From Pelistega suis (lineage in GTDB: Bacteria > Pseudomonadota > Gammaproteobacteria > Burkholderiales > Burkholderiaceae_B), in assembly GCF_013133795.1 (NCBI RefSeq), contig NZ_JABGBN010000007.1:1-64000 (forward strand): a DNA stretch of 64,000 nt, read 5' to 3'. The notes under the pieces are model-generated. The model was not told where the DNA came from. It saw nothing but the letters and a program-made list of their open reading frames with translations, and did not search any database. Position 1 is the first letter of the stretch; each line of letters opens with the position of its first letter. Position numbers and translations under genes: made by a program. Below, in pieces: positions 9,071 to 20,576 of this stretch.

Positions 9071-9720
9071 ATGCAAGGTCTAAACTGGTTTAATCGACCA
9101 ATATCAAACGAAAAAGACAGACCTTAATACGCAATACTACCTAGATAAATTAGAGGCGTATACAGACCCTGAAGCCCTTCAACAAGCAAGAGTGAATGGA
9201 GATATTGCTAAGCTTAAAGAAAGCTATGGTAGATATATAGACCATAAGGCTGTACGAGGTGCTGATGAATCCAGAATTAATTCTTTACAAGAATTAGCTA
9301 AAGGACAGCAAGAGCATAAGGATAGATTACAAGAAGTAGCAGAAAGACAGATAGTTAATCAAATCCAGACCCTTATAGCTAAAGGAGATTTAGCAGGTGC
9401 TAATAAGTTAATGTCTGAAAATCCTAACCTATTAAAGACTGGAGCATTAGCTAAATACTTTGGGGAAAGAGACCAATGGGGTAAAGAGTTTGGATTAAAA
9501 GAGAAAGAAACTAATGCTAATGTTGCTTTGATGGGAACTAGAAATGAAGCAGCTAGACTATGCTTTAGAAACTCAAAGACAAGAATACCTACGTAAAGAA
9601 CAAGAGCGTAAAGCTTATGAAACAGTCTATGATACAGCATTAAAAAGTAGAGATAATAGAGAGAAATTTAATTTAGGTGTTCAAGATTTATTAAAAGAAG
9701 ATCCTAATCCACTATCTTAA
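9071..9720 (+). pseudogene. Frameshifted phage-like structural protein remnant
   Basis: Three reading-frame segments join into one plausible protein. MQGLNWFNRPISNEK starts at 9071. A shifted frame continues TDLNTQYYLDKLEAYTDPE through the 9192-9550 stretch. A second shift near 9553 continues LDYALETQRQEYLRKEQERK to the stop at 9718-9720. Each shift is equivalent to +1. The protein is Glu/Lys/Gln-rich and helical, like internal virion proteins of podophages, but I cannot name the family with certainty. A GTG at 9192 gives the longest open frame (134 codons) but is only the middle piece. It is broken in at least two places, so presumably inactive. Confidence 0.6.
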
Positions 9721-9776
9721 ATGTTCTAGGGTATATTTCCTTCATATTTAAACTTTATCTATGAAGGGAATTCTTA

Positions 9777-9863
9777 ATGTCTACATACAAAACCTTAGCA
9801 GATGCACTTGATGAACAACTTCCTAGCCGAGTTAAATGTATACAAATAAAAATGCTTTATTAA
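9777..9863 (+). pseudogene. Short gene-start fragment (28 codons), possibly phage-derived
   Basis: Begins MSTYKTLADALDEQLPSRVK after a GAAGGGAATTCTTA leader that supplies a ribosome site, then reads into unrelated AT-rich sequence and stops after 28 codons. It directly follows the frameshifted phage-like remnant, so it is probably the beginning of the next gene in the same decayed block. No family can be assigned. Confidence 0.35.
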
Positions 9864-9955
9864 TTAGTTCTATTTAATATACTTGAATCCTTAACCTATA
9901 TATTCTAGGATATACCTATTCTATATAGACATTATTATTCTAAAGGTGAAAAGTT

Positions 9956-10381
9956 ATGAATTACGACAACAATAACGTCTTTGCAAAGATTCTACGTGGT
10001 GAATTACCTTCATTCAAAATTTATGAAGATGATAAAACCTATGCCATAATGGATATTATGCCGCAAACAAAGGGGCATTTATTAGTATTAACAAAAGAGC
10101 CTGCCCCAACGTTTTTTGATTTATCTGTAGAAGGTGCACAGGCATGTATGGCAACGGCTAAAAAAATTGCTCCTGTATTGATGAAAGTAACAGGTGCAGA
10201 TGGTTTAGTTGTTTCTCAGTTTAATCATGAATGTGCAGGTCAGACGGTTTTCCATGTGCATTATCATTTAGTTCCGCATTACATCGGAGAAAAAGTAGAT
10301 AAACATGCTCATAAACCGGGTAATATGGAAGAAATCAAGGCATTAGCTGAAATTCTAGCAAAAGAACTTGCTGCCATATAG
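9956..10381 (+). CDS. HIT family protein (HinT-like nucleotide hydrolase)
   Basis: Small purine nucleotide phosphoramidase/hydrolase of the histidine triad superfamily. The 141-residue protein has NVFAKILRGELPSFKIYEDD at the N-terminus and the histidine triad HVHYHLVP, with H100, H102 and H104, near the C-terminus. Both are standard for HinT. The start has AAAGGTGAAAAGTT upstream. It appears monocistronic in the AT-rich island, with the next gene convergent. Confidence 0.92.
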   Translation: MNYDNNNVFAKILRGELPSFKIYEDDKTYAIMDIMPQTKGHLLVLTKEPAPTFFDLSVEGAQACMATAKKIAPVLMKVTGADGLVVSQFNHECAGQTVFHVHYHLVPHYIGEKVDKHAHKPGNMEEIKALAEILAKELAAI

Positions 10382-10426
10382 TTTAAATTTAAAATAATTT
10401 ATAGAGAGCTATATAAAAGTGCAAAT

Positions 10427-10485
10427 TTTATCTAACAGTTCCGGTTCTAGGAAATAGGTTCTAGGAGGTAGGGATTGTTAGATAA
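10427..10485. repeat. 11-bp inverted repeat enclosing a duplicated decamer
   Basis: TTTATCTAACA (10427-10437) pairs exactly with TGTTAGATAAA (10476-10486). Between them the decamer GGTTCTAGGA occurs twice (10443-10452, 10457-10466). It sits between two convergent genes. There is no T tract directly after it, so it is not a clear intrinsic terminator. Confidence 0.6.
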
Positions 10486-10612
10486 AGCATAAACTGCAGA
10501 AGTTCAGACTTCATCTTACATATCAGCCTAGGTTTTTATATTATAAAATCTTCCTCTTTTATATTGGTTTGTCATTTTCATTAATTGGTTGAACATAAAA
10601 AAACAAATAATA

Positions 10613-11095
10613 TCAATTTCCTTTTAAACGTTCTTTCACACATTTTAAAAGTGCATCACAACATTCATCTAATAGGTGATAGGTCTCATTAAAATTTCCG
10701 GTATACCAAGGATCTGGGATATGATCATGGCTGAGGTCTGGGCAGAGACTAGTAATTTGGAATAGTTTTTCTGGATGTTTACCAAATAAGTTTTCTAAAT
10801 CACGTAAATTATTATTATCCATCGCCACTATATAGTCAAAGGTATCCCAATCGGATTTTTTGACTTGGCTGCTTGTAAATCCTTTTGTATCGATTTGATG
10901 TTGTTGTAATACATACGCAGTACCCTCATGCATATTTTCGCCATTATGCCATCCAGAGGTACCTGCGCTATCGACAAAAATTGTATGTTCTAGATGTGCT
11001 TGTTTAATCTTTTCTCGCATAATGTATTCTGCCATGGGTGAACGGCAGATATTTCCTAAGCAAACGAATTGGATATGGATTTTTGCTGTTTTCAT
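10613..11095 (-). CDS. Low molecular weight protein-tyrosine phosphatase
   Basis: Cytoplasmic LMW-PTP fold enzyme that dephosphorylates phosphotyrosine, or acts as an arsenate-reductase-like relative. The 160-residue protein has the P-loop VCLGNICRSPMAE with C12 and R18 (CX5R). It also has the DPW motif with the general acid D128, followed by Y-T-G-N-F-N-E-T-Y, as in family members. It stands alone with no kinase or capsule genes nearby, so it is more likely a general LMW-PTP than a Wzb-type exopolysaccharide regulator. It converges with the HIT gene. Confidence 0.92.
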   Translation of the reverse strand: MKTAKIHIQFVCLGNICRSPMAEYIMREKIKQAHLEHTIFVDSAGTSGWHNGENMHEGTAYVLQQHQIDTKGFTSSQVKKSDWDTFDYIVAMDNNNLRDLENLFGKHPEKLFQITSLCPDLSHDHIPDPWYTGNFNETYHLLDECCDALLKCVKERLKGN

Positions 11096-11571
11096 TAGAT
11101 TTTAAAAGCTTAATTTAATCAAAAAATAATGCGTATTTAAAAATAATAAGTAGTTAATAATGGATATTTTAATTTTAAGAATAAATTTAAAATGAAAGTA
11201 TATTTTAATAATCTTTTTACCTATTAGATTCTTTTAATAAGGTGATTGATTGTGTAGTTAAAATACTATTCTTATCACTATCATATAGCTATTGAAACGA
11301 TGGCAAGATCTTTTTATCATGCGCCAATAGTTATGTAAATCCCAATTTTCTAGGACTTAAACACCAAGAGCAGTTACTTATTATCGTTATAGTGCCATAA
11401 GATTTAGTGCATTAGCTAATGAGATGATTAATTATTTTTCTAGCTATAGTAAAACCCCCATAAGTGGTGTCCAACTTATGGGGGTTATTAGTTTATGGAT
11501 AATATCCAATATACAGAGGGAACACAAATAGGGACTCGTTTTTAATTAATAAATCCCCTTGCCCCCTATTT
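11096..11571. other. 476-bp gap between yidC and the tyrosine phosphatase gene
   Basis: AT-rich, with no open frame of convincing length or family in either direction. The only clear structure is the hairpin at 11453-11486. Short stretches read like degraded coding sequence on the minus strand, but I cannot assign them. Confidence 0.5.
11453..11486 (-). terminator. Hairpin terminator downstream of yidC
   Basis: AACCCCCATAAGT (11453-11465) pairs perfectly with ACTTATGGGGGTT (11474-11486), with an 8-nt loop. On the minus strand the stem ends in a short T run (TTTT). It lies about 85 nt past the yidC stop and fits the end of the rpmH-rnpA-yidD-yidC transcript. Confidence 0.65.
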
Positions 11572-13212
11572 TTATTTATGAGTAAGAATTTGCTCATTGG
11601 CAGCTTGTGTTAAGCTGCGAGTAATCCACCACTGCTGTACGATAGAAAGGATGTTATTGACTACCCAGTAAAGTACTAGACCTGCTGGGAACCACAACAT
11701 CATCACACCAAATACAAGTGGCATAATCATCATAATGCGAGCTTGCATTGGATCAGGTGGTGTTGGGTTAAGTTTCATCTGTAGGAACATTGTCGCAATC
11801 ATAATGATTGGTAAGATGAAATACGGATCTGATACAGATAAGTCAGTAATCCAACCCATCCAAGGCGCTCCACGCATTTCTACACTGGCTAATAATACGC
11901 GATAAAGTGTTAGGAATACTGGGATTTGCAATAGGATAGGTAAGCAGCCACCTAATGGATTAATTTTCTCTGTACGATACATTTCCATCATGGCTGCATT
12001 TAGTTTTTGACGATCATCACCGTATTGTTCACGTAAGGCTTGCATACGTGGTGCAACGGTTTTCATTTTCGCCATTGAGCGATAACTTGCAGCTGATAAT
12101 GGATAGAGTAAAAGCTTGATAATGACAGTTAAGACAACGATTGTCCAACCCCAGTTACCAATCCAGCTATGCAACCAGCTCATGAGTTTGAACATTGGTT
12201 TAGCTAGGAAAGTTAACCAACCATAATCTACAACTAAATCTAATGTTGGATCAATTTCCGCTAGGGCTTTTTGATCTTGAGGACCCACCCATAATGTTGC
12301 AGTATTGCTGACAGAAGCACCAGGAGCGACGCTACCTAATGATTCTACTGCACTGATAGCATAGAGGTTTTGGCCCGCTTTACGAATATCGTAAGTGCGT
12401 TCTTTACCTTGTTCTGGAATCCAAGCAGTGACGAAAAAATGTTGGATAAAGCTAATCCAACCATCTGGTGCTTGCTTAACATATTCAGCTGAGTTTTTGT
12501 TAATCTCATCAAAAGTCACTTTTTGGAAACGCTCTGCATCTGAGTAAATCGCCCAACCTGTGTAGGTAGGTGCCATTGACATACCGCCTGCAGGTTCATG
12601 ACTATCACGTGTAATTTGACGGTATTGAGAAGGATTTTGTACCTCAGTACTTGTGTTTTTCACATCGTCTTTTACCGTAATACGATAACTACTTTTATGC
12701 AATGTATAAGTGCGTGTTACTTCTAAACCGTCAGATTCAGCACGGAAGACGACATCTAGAGTCTCACCTGTTAAAGCCTTCTCTGTTGATACTAAAGTAA
12801 ATAAGGTATCTTGTTTAGGATAGGATTTTTGTAAGTTAGCTGGACCTACTAAACCGCTTTGTACGGTGTAAAGAACTTTATCGTTATCTAATAAAACCGT
12901 TGGTTTAGTTTTATCTTCGGCATCGTGATGTTGAAGAAGTTCTGCACGTACGATTTGCGCACCTAAAGTATCAAAAGTTAAATTAAACACATCCGTGCTA
13001 ATTTGTACTTTTTCAGACGCTTGCGCAGGAGTGTTTGATGCAACAACAGGAGCTGAACTTGTATTAGCCGCTGTTGGTGCAGAAGGGTGTTGAGTATTGG
13101 TATTGGCTTGCGTTGTTGCTACTTGTGGGGCATTGTAGGCTTGCCAATTCGTCCAAACCATGAACACTGAAAAGATAAAAATCATCCAAAGGATGCCACG
13201 TCTAATATCCAT
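11572..13212 (-). CDS. yidC: Membrane protein insertase YidC
   Basis: Inserts and folds inner-membrane proteins, alone or with SecYEG. The 546-residue length is standard for Gram-negative YidC. It has an N-terminal membrane anchor (about 7-25) and a large periplasmic domain after an Ala/Thr/Ser/Pro-rich linker (about 30-65). The C-terminal 60KD_IMP region has five membrane segments, starting near GWTIVVLTVIIKLLLYPLS and containing MKTVAPRMQALREQYGDD. It is in the conserved rpmH-rnpA-yidD-yidC order. mnmE, which often follows, is absent here and is replaced by the AT-rich island. Confidence 0.97.
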   Translation of the reverse strand: MDIRRGILWMIFIFSVFMVWTNWQAYNAPQVATTQANTNTQHPSAPTAANTSSAPVVASNTPAQASEKVQISTDVFNLTFDTLGAQIVRAELLQHHDAEDKTKPTVLLDNDKVLYTVQSGLVGPANLQKSYPKQDTLFTLVSTEKALTGETLDVVFRAESDGLEVTRTYTLHKSSYRITVKDDVKNTSTEVQNPSQYRQITRDSHEPAGGMSMAPTYTGWAIYSDAERFQKVTFDEINKNSAEYVKQAPDGWISFIQHFFVTAWIPEQGKERTYDIRKAGQNLYAISAVESLGSVAPGASVSNTATLWVGPQDQKALAEIDPTLDLVVDYGWLTFLAKPMFKLMSWLHSWIGNWGWTIVVLTVIIKLLLYPLSAASYRSMAKMKTVAPRMQALREQYGDDRQKLNAAMMEMYRTEKINPLGGCLPILLQIPVFLTLYRVLLASVEMRGAPWMGWITDLSVSDPYFILPIIMIATMFLQMKLNPTPPDPMQARIMMIMPLVFGVMMLWFPAGLVLYWVVNNILSIVQQWWITRSLTQAANEQILTHK

Positions 13213-13281
13213 GTGAGTTGTGCTTATAAAACAGTTGAGAAAGCCATAAGTTTACCTTAAATCACTATATAAAACAGTAAA

Positions 13282-13512
13282 TTAAGGCTTTTTAATCACT
13301 GGAGGCACGGGATCTTCACCACCTTTGCACCAGGGATGACATCGACAAATACGATTAACCCCTAAGTAAACCCCTTTTATTGGACCATGCGTTTCTATGG
13401 CTTGTATAGCATAGATAGAGCAACTAGGAGTAAAACGACAGGAGTTACCTGTCCATGGGCTAATGAAATATCGATAAAATCTTATGGGAGCGATAAGAAT
13501 TTTTTTGAGCAT
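13282..13512 (-). CDS. yidD: Membrane protein insertion efficiency factor YidD
   Basis: Small membrane-associated protein that aids YidC-dependent insertion. The 76-residue protein begins [20 protein letters not shown] and has the DUF37 pattern [18 protein letters not shown] with [16 protein letters not shown] chose the ATG at 13512 because it is one base after the rnpA stop and matches family N-termini. A longer in-frame start at 13554 would overlap rnpA by about 40 nt and adds residues unlike the family. Confidence 0.94.
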   Translation of the reverse strand: MLKKILIAPIRFYRYFISPWTGNSCRFTPSCSIYAIQAIETHGPIKGVYLGVNRICRCHPWCKGGEDPVPPVIKKP

Positions 13513-13513
13513 A

Positions 13514-13870
13514 TCAAGCGAGCCATTGATCAAAAAGAGGTTCAACATCTGCACGCACTATTTTTCGTAACTCTCGTAAAGAACAAGGGGTCACGTGACG
13601 ATGTAATCGAATCACATAGTCTTTGTGTGAGAGTTGTAAGCGACGATGACGGAACACATCACGAACAACACGCTTAATAGTATTGCGTGTCACCGAACGA
13701 GAAGCGTTTTTTTTGGCAATCACTAAGCCTAAACGAGCTATCTCAAGTTGATTTGGGCAATAGTGCAAAGTGAACAAAGCCCCTCGAGTTACGCGTCTGT
13801 TTGCAAAAACGTTAGCGAATTCAGAGGGGCGATGTAGACGCGCCTCTTTGGGATAGTTGGCGCTAGACAT
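13514..13870 (-). CDS. rnpA: Ribonuclease P protein component
   Basis: Protein subunit of RNase P, which matures tRNA 5' ends. The 118-residue protein begins [22 protein letters not shown] and has the RNP motif as [17 protein letters not shown] (about residues 58-74), the expected basic RNA-binding helix. It is 36 nt downstream of rpmH and one base from yidD, in the conserved order. Confidence 0.96.
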   Translation of the reverse strand: MSSANYPKEARLHRPSEFANVFANRRVTRGALFTLHYCPNQLEIARLGLVIAKKNASRSVTRNTIKRVVRDVFRHRRLQLSHKDYVIRLHRHVTPCSLRELRKIVRADVEPLFDQWLA

Positions 13871-13905
13871 GCTTGTATAACCTATGCGAGATAGGTTGCA
13901 AAGGC

Positions 13906-14040
13906 TTAAACAGCTAGGCGTTTACGACCTTTTGCACGGCGTGCATTGATAACAGCACGGCCACCACGTGTTTTCATACGCACACGGAAACCATGAGTGC
14001 GTTTACGACGAGTAACTGAAGGTTGGAAAGTACGTTTCAT
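13906..14040 (-). CDS. rpmH: 50S ribosomal protein L34
   Basis: 44-residue, very basic ribosomal protein. It starts [20 protein letters not shown] and ends GRKRLAV, matching bacterial L34 closely. It is the first gene of the rpmH-rnpA-yidD-yidC cluster and diverges from dnaA. The TTA complementing its stop is at 13906-13908. Confidence 0.97.
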   Translation of the reverse strand: MKRTFQPSVTRRKRTHGFRVRMKTRGGRAVINARRAKGRKRLAV

Positions 14041-14399
14041 GATAATCCCAAAAGTAAAGAGCTACACAAAGAGCTAATTTCGTTAATTTTAAATAAGCGC
14101 TTAGAAAACAAGCACTTAAAGATAATCTTGGCTTAGGCTGAATAGGTGTATTTCATTTTTATAAGAAAATACCTACCCGACCAAACAAATAGTTTAGCAA
14201 GCCCTACATTTCAACAAAAAAATTGAATTTAGTCAATAGGTGATTGATTTTATACTAAAAAAGGGATAAAAAGTGTCTGTTTTAAGGCTAAAACATCCCT
14301 CTTTTTCTGTGGATAACTTTTTGTAACTGGGCGTTTTTGTGGATAACTTTGTTTGATGTTATGGTAAAATGCTTTTTTGTTTTTAATACCGTAGCGAAA
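14041..14399. other. rpmH-dnaA intergenic region (candidate oriC / dnaA control region)
   Basis: AT-rich divergent region with two perfect DnaA boxes close to dnaA (14308-14316 and 14338-14346). It must hold promoters for rpmH (leftward) and dnaA (rightward); I could not place either with confidence. Many betaproteobacteria have oriC here, but only two consensus boxes are visible, fewer than a full oriC usually has. Confidence 0.55.
14308..14346 (-). promoter_or_regulatory. Pair of DnaA boxes upstream of dnaA
   Basis: TGTGGATAAC occurs at 14308 and again at 14338, each the complement of TTATCCACA with identical neighbours, 30 bp apart. They lie 54-92 nt upstream of the dnaA ATG, so DnaA may repress its own gene, as in other bacteria, or bind here for origin function. 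Confidence 0.75.
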
Positions 14400-16001
14400 A
14401 TGACAGAGTTCTGGCAACAATGCGTTAATCATCTTTCACAGGGGGTTGCTCCTGCTCATATCAAGCAGTGGATTATGCCTTTGAGTCCTATTGGTTTTAA
14501 TGAAGATGAGACAGAATTTCAGATTGCTGCACCGAATCCGCTTAAGCAGAATTGGGCACAAATGTATTATGCCCCATTGATTAAGTCACTCATTAAAGAA
14601 ACATTTAATCACGACGTTGAAGTGGTCGTGTTAATTAATAAAAATGTTTCGGCCAATAAAGATTTAACCGTTTCTACGGCTACACAAAATCCTGTACAGG
14701 TTAAGGAAGGTCTTCAAACGACACCTAGCGCGCCTAAAGCTCAGCATATGTCTCAGCCAGCTGTCGAAACCATAAGCAAAATTGGTGAGACACAGATTAG
14801 TGTGGTGATTGAGGAAGATGAGGCAGATATCGCACCTAGTCAGCCGATTATTGCGCCACCTATTCATCAGGCAAAGGATTCCTCAAGTGATGAACAAAAC
14901 GAAGTGGCAATTAATCAGGGTGTTTTGGACGTACCTGAGTCGAAAAGAGATCTTTATCAAGCTACGTATTTAAACCCTAACTTAACGTTTGCCAATTTGG
15001 TTGTCGGTCATTCCAATGAATTGGCTGAAGCTACTGCAAAGAATGTGGTTCGTAATCTAGGGCGCCAAGGGTATAACCCATTATTCTTATATGGCAGCAC
15101 AGGTCTTGGTAAAACACATTTAATGCATGCGATTGGTAATGAGCTATTTAAAGAAGGCAAGGTTCGCTATGCTCGCTACATTCATGCCAATGACTATTAC
15201 ACGGAAATTTCAGCCAAAATGCGTGATGGTAAGTGGGTAGACTATCGTTTACAAGATGCGCAAGAATATGCGAAGTTGGATCTTTTACTGATTGATGATA
15301 TTCAGTTCTTTAGGAATAAAGAGCGTACACAGCAAGAGTTTTTCCACTTGTATGAAGCATTGGTTAGCCGAGGCAAACAGATCGTGATTTGTTCGGATAC
15401 CTATCCTCGAGAGTTAAAAGATATCGAAGAACGCCTTATTTCGCGTTTTAATTCGGGGATGACTATTCAGATTGAGCCACCTGAGTTAGAGATGCGTGTA
15501 GCGATTTTGATGAAAAAAGCAGAAAATCATCACTATATAGAACTTACGGATGAGGCGGCTTTCTTTATTGCGAAGCATATTCGCAGTAATGTACGAGAGT
15601 TAGAAGGGGGGCTACAAAAGGTTATCGCCTTTGCGCAGTTCCGTCGTATGAAGGAAATTACGGTGGATATTTGTAAAGAAGCATTAAAAGATTTGCTTCG
15701 AGTAGCAAATGGTTTGATTACAGTAGAAAATATCCAGAAAACTGTCGCAGATTTTTATAAAATAAAGGTAGCTGATATATACTCAAAAAGTCGTCGTGCG
15801 AATATTGTGCGTGTTCGACATGTGGCGATGTATTTAGCCAAAGAATTAACTCGCAAGAGCTTACCTGAGTTAGGACAAGCTTTTGGGGGACGTGATCATT
15901 CGACCGTACATCATGCGGTTGAGCGTATCACAGAACTTCGTGCGACGGATCGTGAGTTAAATCACGAGTTGCACGTTTTAGAACAAACCTTAAAAGGATA
16001 A
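14400..16001 (+). CDS. dnaA: Chromosomal replication initiator DnaA
   Basis: AAA+ initiator that binds DnaA boxes and melts the origin. I chose the ATG at 14400 (533 residues, MTEFWQQCVNHLSQGVAPAH), which matches the domain I start of betaproteobacterial DnaA. An in-frame start at 14337 would put 21 unlike residues across a DnaA box. Domain I (about 1-85) is followed by a variable linker rich in Pro/Ser/Glu (to about 190). The AAA+ domain has Walker A GSTGLGKT at 232-239 and LLLIDDIQFF. Domain IV ends with the signature GGRDHSTVHHAVERI. Its stop overlaps the dnaN start by one base. Confidence 0.97.
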   Translation: MTEFWQQCVNHLSQGVAPAHIKQWIMPLSPIGFNEDETEFQIAAPNPLKQNWAQMYYAPLIKSLIKETFNHDVEVVVLINKNVSANKDLTVSTATQNPVQVKEGLQTTPSAPKAQHMSQPAVETISKIGETQISVVIEEDEADIAPSQPIIAPPIHQAKDSSSDEQNEVAINQGVLDVPESKRDLYQATYLNPNLTFANLVVGHSNELAEATAKNVVRNLGRQGYNPLFLYGSTGLGKTHLMHAIGNELFKEGKVRYARYIHANDYYTEISAKMRDGKWVDYRLQDAQEYAKLDLLLIDDIQFFRNKERTQQEFFHLYEALVSRGKQIVICSDTYPRELKDIEERLISRFNSGMTIQIEPPELEMRVAILMKKAENHHYIELTDEAAFFIAKHIRSNVRELEGGLQKVIAFAQFRRMKEITVDICKEALKDLLRVANGLITVENIQKTVADFYKIKVADIYSKSRRANIVRVRHVAMYLAKELTRKSLPELGQAFGGRDHSTVHHAVERITELRATDRELNHELHVLEQTLKG

Positions 16002-17119
16002 TGATGCAATTATTCCAAGCAAGTACAGATGCGCTTTTAAAGCCGCTATTAACTGTTGTGGGTATTGTAGAGCGTAAAACGACAATGCCTATTTTATCGC
16101 ATGTTCTACTGAAAAAAGAAGGCGATAAGATGGCATTTGTTGCCAACGATATGCTTATCCAGATCACTACGCATGCCAACTTTGGCGTGGGTGATGATGT
16201 GGAGGCTGTTACGGTTGCTGCACGCAAGCTACAAGATATTTTACGTGCTTTACCAGCGGCGGGTCAGGTCAGTGCCAATGTAGAAGATCGTCAGATGACT
16301 TTACAATGTTCTGGCAGTCGTTTTTCATTACAGACATTGCCGGGCGCAGATTTCCCTCTATTGCCAGAAATTGAGCAATGGAATCATCATTTCACCATGA
16401 CACAAAGTGCTTTGCGTCGTTTGTTTAATATGATTCACTATGCCATGGCTCATCAAGATATACGTTATTACTTAAACGGTATGTTGATGGTGGTTGAGCC
16501 AGGTTTAATTCGTGCGGTATCGACAGATGGACATCGTCTAGCACATGCTGCCGAGTCGGTAGAGTCAGCGAATAGCGAAGCGAGTGTGATTATCCCTCGT
16601 AAGACGGTAGATCAAATGCTACGTCTTTTGGATGATAGTGATGCAGAGGTACAAGTGAGTATCGCTGATGCACAGATTCGTTTCCGTTTTGGTGATGTAG
16701 AGCTTATTTCAAAGCTAGTCGAAGGTAAGTTCCCCGACTATAAGCGCGTGATTCCAACGGATTACGGCATCCATTTACAAATTAATCGCGAAGAGTTACT
16801 CCAAAATTTACAACGTGCGGCAATTCTTGTTGCTGAGGATAAGCTACGTAGTATTAAGTTGTATTTTGGTGAGAATTTATTGCGTATTACTTCTTCTAAT
16901 AAAGACGAAACGGAAAAAGCGAAGATGGAGCTTTTCCTAGATTACAGCGGTGAACCGATTACGATTGGTTTTAATGCGACGTATTTATTGGATGTATTGA
17001 ATACCGCCAAGACGGAAAATGTAGTGATTTCTTTAAAAGGTGAATCCAGTTCACCAGTATTGGTTTCTCTACCTGATGAAGAGCATTTCCGTTATGTCGT
17101 TATGCCATTAAAAAATTAA
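16001..17119 (+). CDS. dnaN: DNA polymerase III beta subunit (sliding clamp)
   Basis: Ring-shaped processivity clamp of DNA polymerase III. The 372-residue protein has three repeated clamp domains. Recognisable parts are LLKPLLTVVGIVERKTTMPILSH near the N-terminus, TDGHRLA in the middle domain and the C-terminal VVMPL that forms the clamp-binding groove. Translation is probably coupled to dnaA because the dnaA TAA and dnaN ATG share a base. A second ATG directly follows at 16004. Confidence 0.97.
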   Translation: MMQLFQASTDALLKPLLTVVGIVERKTTMPILSHVLLKKEGDKMAFVANDMLIQITTHANFGVGDDVEAVTVAARKLQDILRALPAAGQVSANVEDRQMTLQCSGSRFSLQTLPGADFPLLPEIEQWNHHFTMTQSALRRLFNMIHYAMAHQDIRYYLNGMLMVVEPGLIRAVSTDGHRLAHAAESVESANSEASVIIPRKTVDQMLRLLDDSDAEVQVSIADAQIRFRFGDVELISKLVEGKFPDYKRVIPTDYGIHLQINREELLQNLQRAAILVAEDKLRSIKLYFGENLLRITSSNKDETEKAKMELFLDYSGEPITIGFNATYLLDVLNTAKTENVVISLKGESSSPVLVSLPDEEHFRYVVMPLKN

Positions 17120-17186
17120 GTTGCTTCCTTAATTTTGCTCAACCGTCATTGCTCTTAGGGTGATGACGGCGTTTTACTTATTTTAA

Positions 17187-19643
<2,457 letters not shown>

Positions 19644-19670
19644 AGTCTGGTCTAAACGCACATAAGTCCA

Positions 19671-19706
19671 AAACCTGCTCAAGTTTGCATTGAGCAGGTT
19701 TTTTTA
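19671..19706 (+). terminator. Rho-independent terminator of gyrB
   Basis: AAACCTGCTCAA (19671-19682) pairs with TTGAGCAGGTTT (19690-19701) around a 7-nt loop, followed by a T run. It is 28 nt past the gyrB stop. Confidence 0.92.
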
Positions 19707-19783
19707 ATTCATATCAGTTCACAGTTCACGAGAGTATGAGCATACCCCTGAATATGGGTAACTGATAGCTAATAGAGTGATTT

Positions 19784-20464
19784 TTAGGTATCTGACCAGC
19801 GACGCAGAAGATTATGATAAACCCCTGCTAAGCTGACTAAGCGAGGATGTCCAGGAGTAACTTCGGTGAGTGCTTGAATAGACTGGTCTAATTCGTACAA
19901 TATGGCACGTTGACTATCCTCTCGAACAAGGCTTTGTAACCAGAAAAAGCAGCTAATACGCGCACCTTTTGTGACAGGATTGACTTTGTGTAGACTAGTT
20001 GATGGATAGAGGACGAGGTGTCCTGCAGGTAGTTTAATACTGCGCTGACCATAGGTGTCTTCTATTACCAACTCACCACCTTCGTAGCTATCTGGATCAG
20101 TTAGAAATAAAGTGCCTGATACATCGGTACGAACACGCTCCTTGTTATGTAGATTAAAGAGAATAGATCCGTCGATATGCATACCATACTCCCCTCCCCC
20201 TGTATATTGATTGAATAGAGGGGGATAGAAACGATTAGGTAAAGCAGCTGACATAAACGTAGGATTTTGTGTGAGTTTTTGGATGATTTCTTGTCCTAAT
20301 TGAAAAGCAAAGGGGTCACGCTCATCCAGTTGCTGATTATGTTTAACATGACGAGATTGTGATCCAGCGGTGGCACGTCCATCGACCCAGTTGGCAGTGA
20401 GTAGTTTTTCTCGAAGATGTTTTGCCTCATCGGGGGTCAGAATATTTGGAATGTCTAAAAGCAT
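19784..20464 (-). CDS. piuC: PKHD-type Fe(II)/2-oxoglutarate hydroxylase PiuC
   Basis: 2-oxoglutarate/Fe(II) dioxygenase linked to catechol-siderophore uptake; its true substrate is not settled. The 226-residue protein has the iron triad H96-x-D98 (GMHIDGS) and H159 ([10 protein letters not shown]), with R169 for 2-oxoglutarate. These lie in the order usual for PiuC/YbiX. It is just downstream, on the same strand, of a TonB siderophore receptor, mirroring the piuA-piuC and fiu-ybiX pairs. A strong terminator between them suggests piuC is either read through or separately started. Confidence 0.94.
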   Translation of the reverse strand: MLLDIPNILTPDEAKHLREKLLTANWVDGRATAGSQSRHVKHNQQLDERDPFAFQLGQEIIQKLTQNPTFMSAALPNRFYPPLFNQYTGGGEYGMHIDGSILFNLHNKERVRTDVSGTLFLTDPDSYEGGELVIEDTYGQRSIKLPAGHLVLYPSTSLHKVNPVTKGARISCFFWLQSLVREDSQRAILYELDQSIQALTEVTPGHPRLVSLAGVYHNLLRRWSDT

Positions 20465-20512
20465 AACAACCCTTATTTAGAAATTAAAACCTTAGTTAAA
20501 GACTAGAAATGA

Positions 20513-20551
20513 AAAAAAGTGACTGAATACGCTTTCTCAGCGTATTCAGTC
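20513..20551 (-). terminator. Rho-independent terminator between the TonB receptor gene and piuC
   Basis: GACTGAATACGCT (20521-20533) pairs perfectly with AGCGTATTCAGTC (20539-20551). On the minus strand the stem is followed by ACTTTTTTTC. It begins about 25 nt after the receptor stop. Confidence 0.9.
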
Positions 20552-20576
20552 TTAGCTCACGAAGATATTAACTGTG

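Noticed and set aside
11096-11450. Possible transposase remnant between the phosphatase and yidC genes
   Set aside because: Only scattered short stretches look protein-like; no motif can be supported.
13513-13554. Longer yidD start
   Set aside because: It overlaps rnpA by about 40 nt; the ATG at 13512 matches the family start.
14337-14399. Upstream dnaA start adding 21 residues
   Set aside because: It would begin inside the second DnaA box and does not resemble DnaA domain I.
17143-17169. Short stem between dnaN and gyrB as a terminator
   Set aside because: The 7-bp stem with a weak T run is too poor, and dnaN-gyrB may be co-transcribed.
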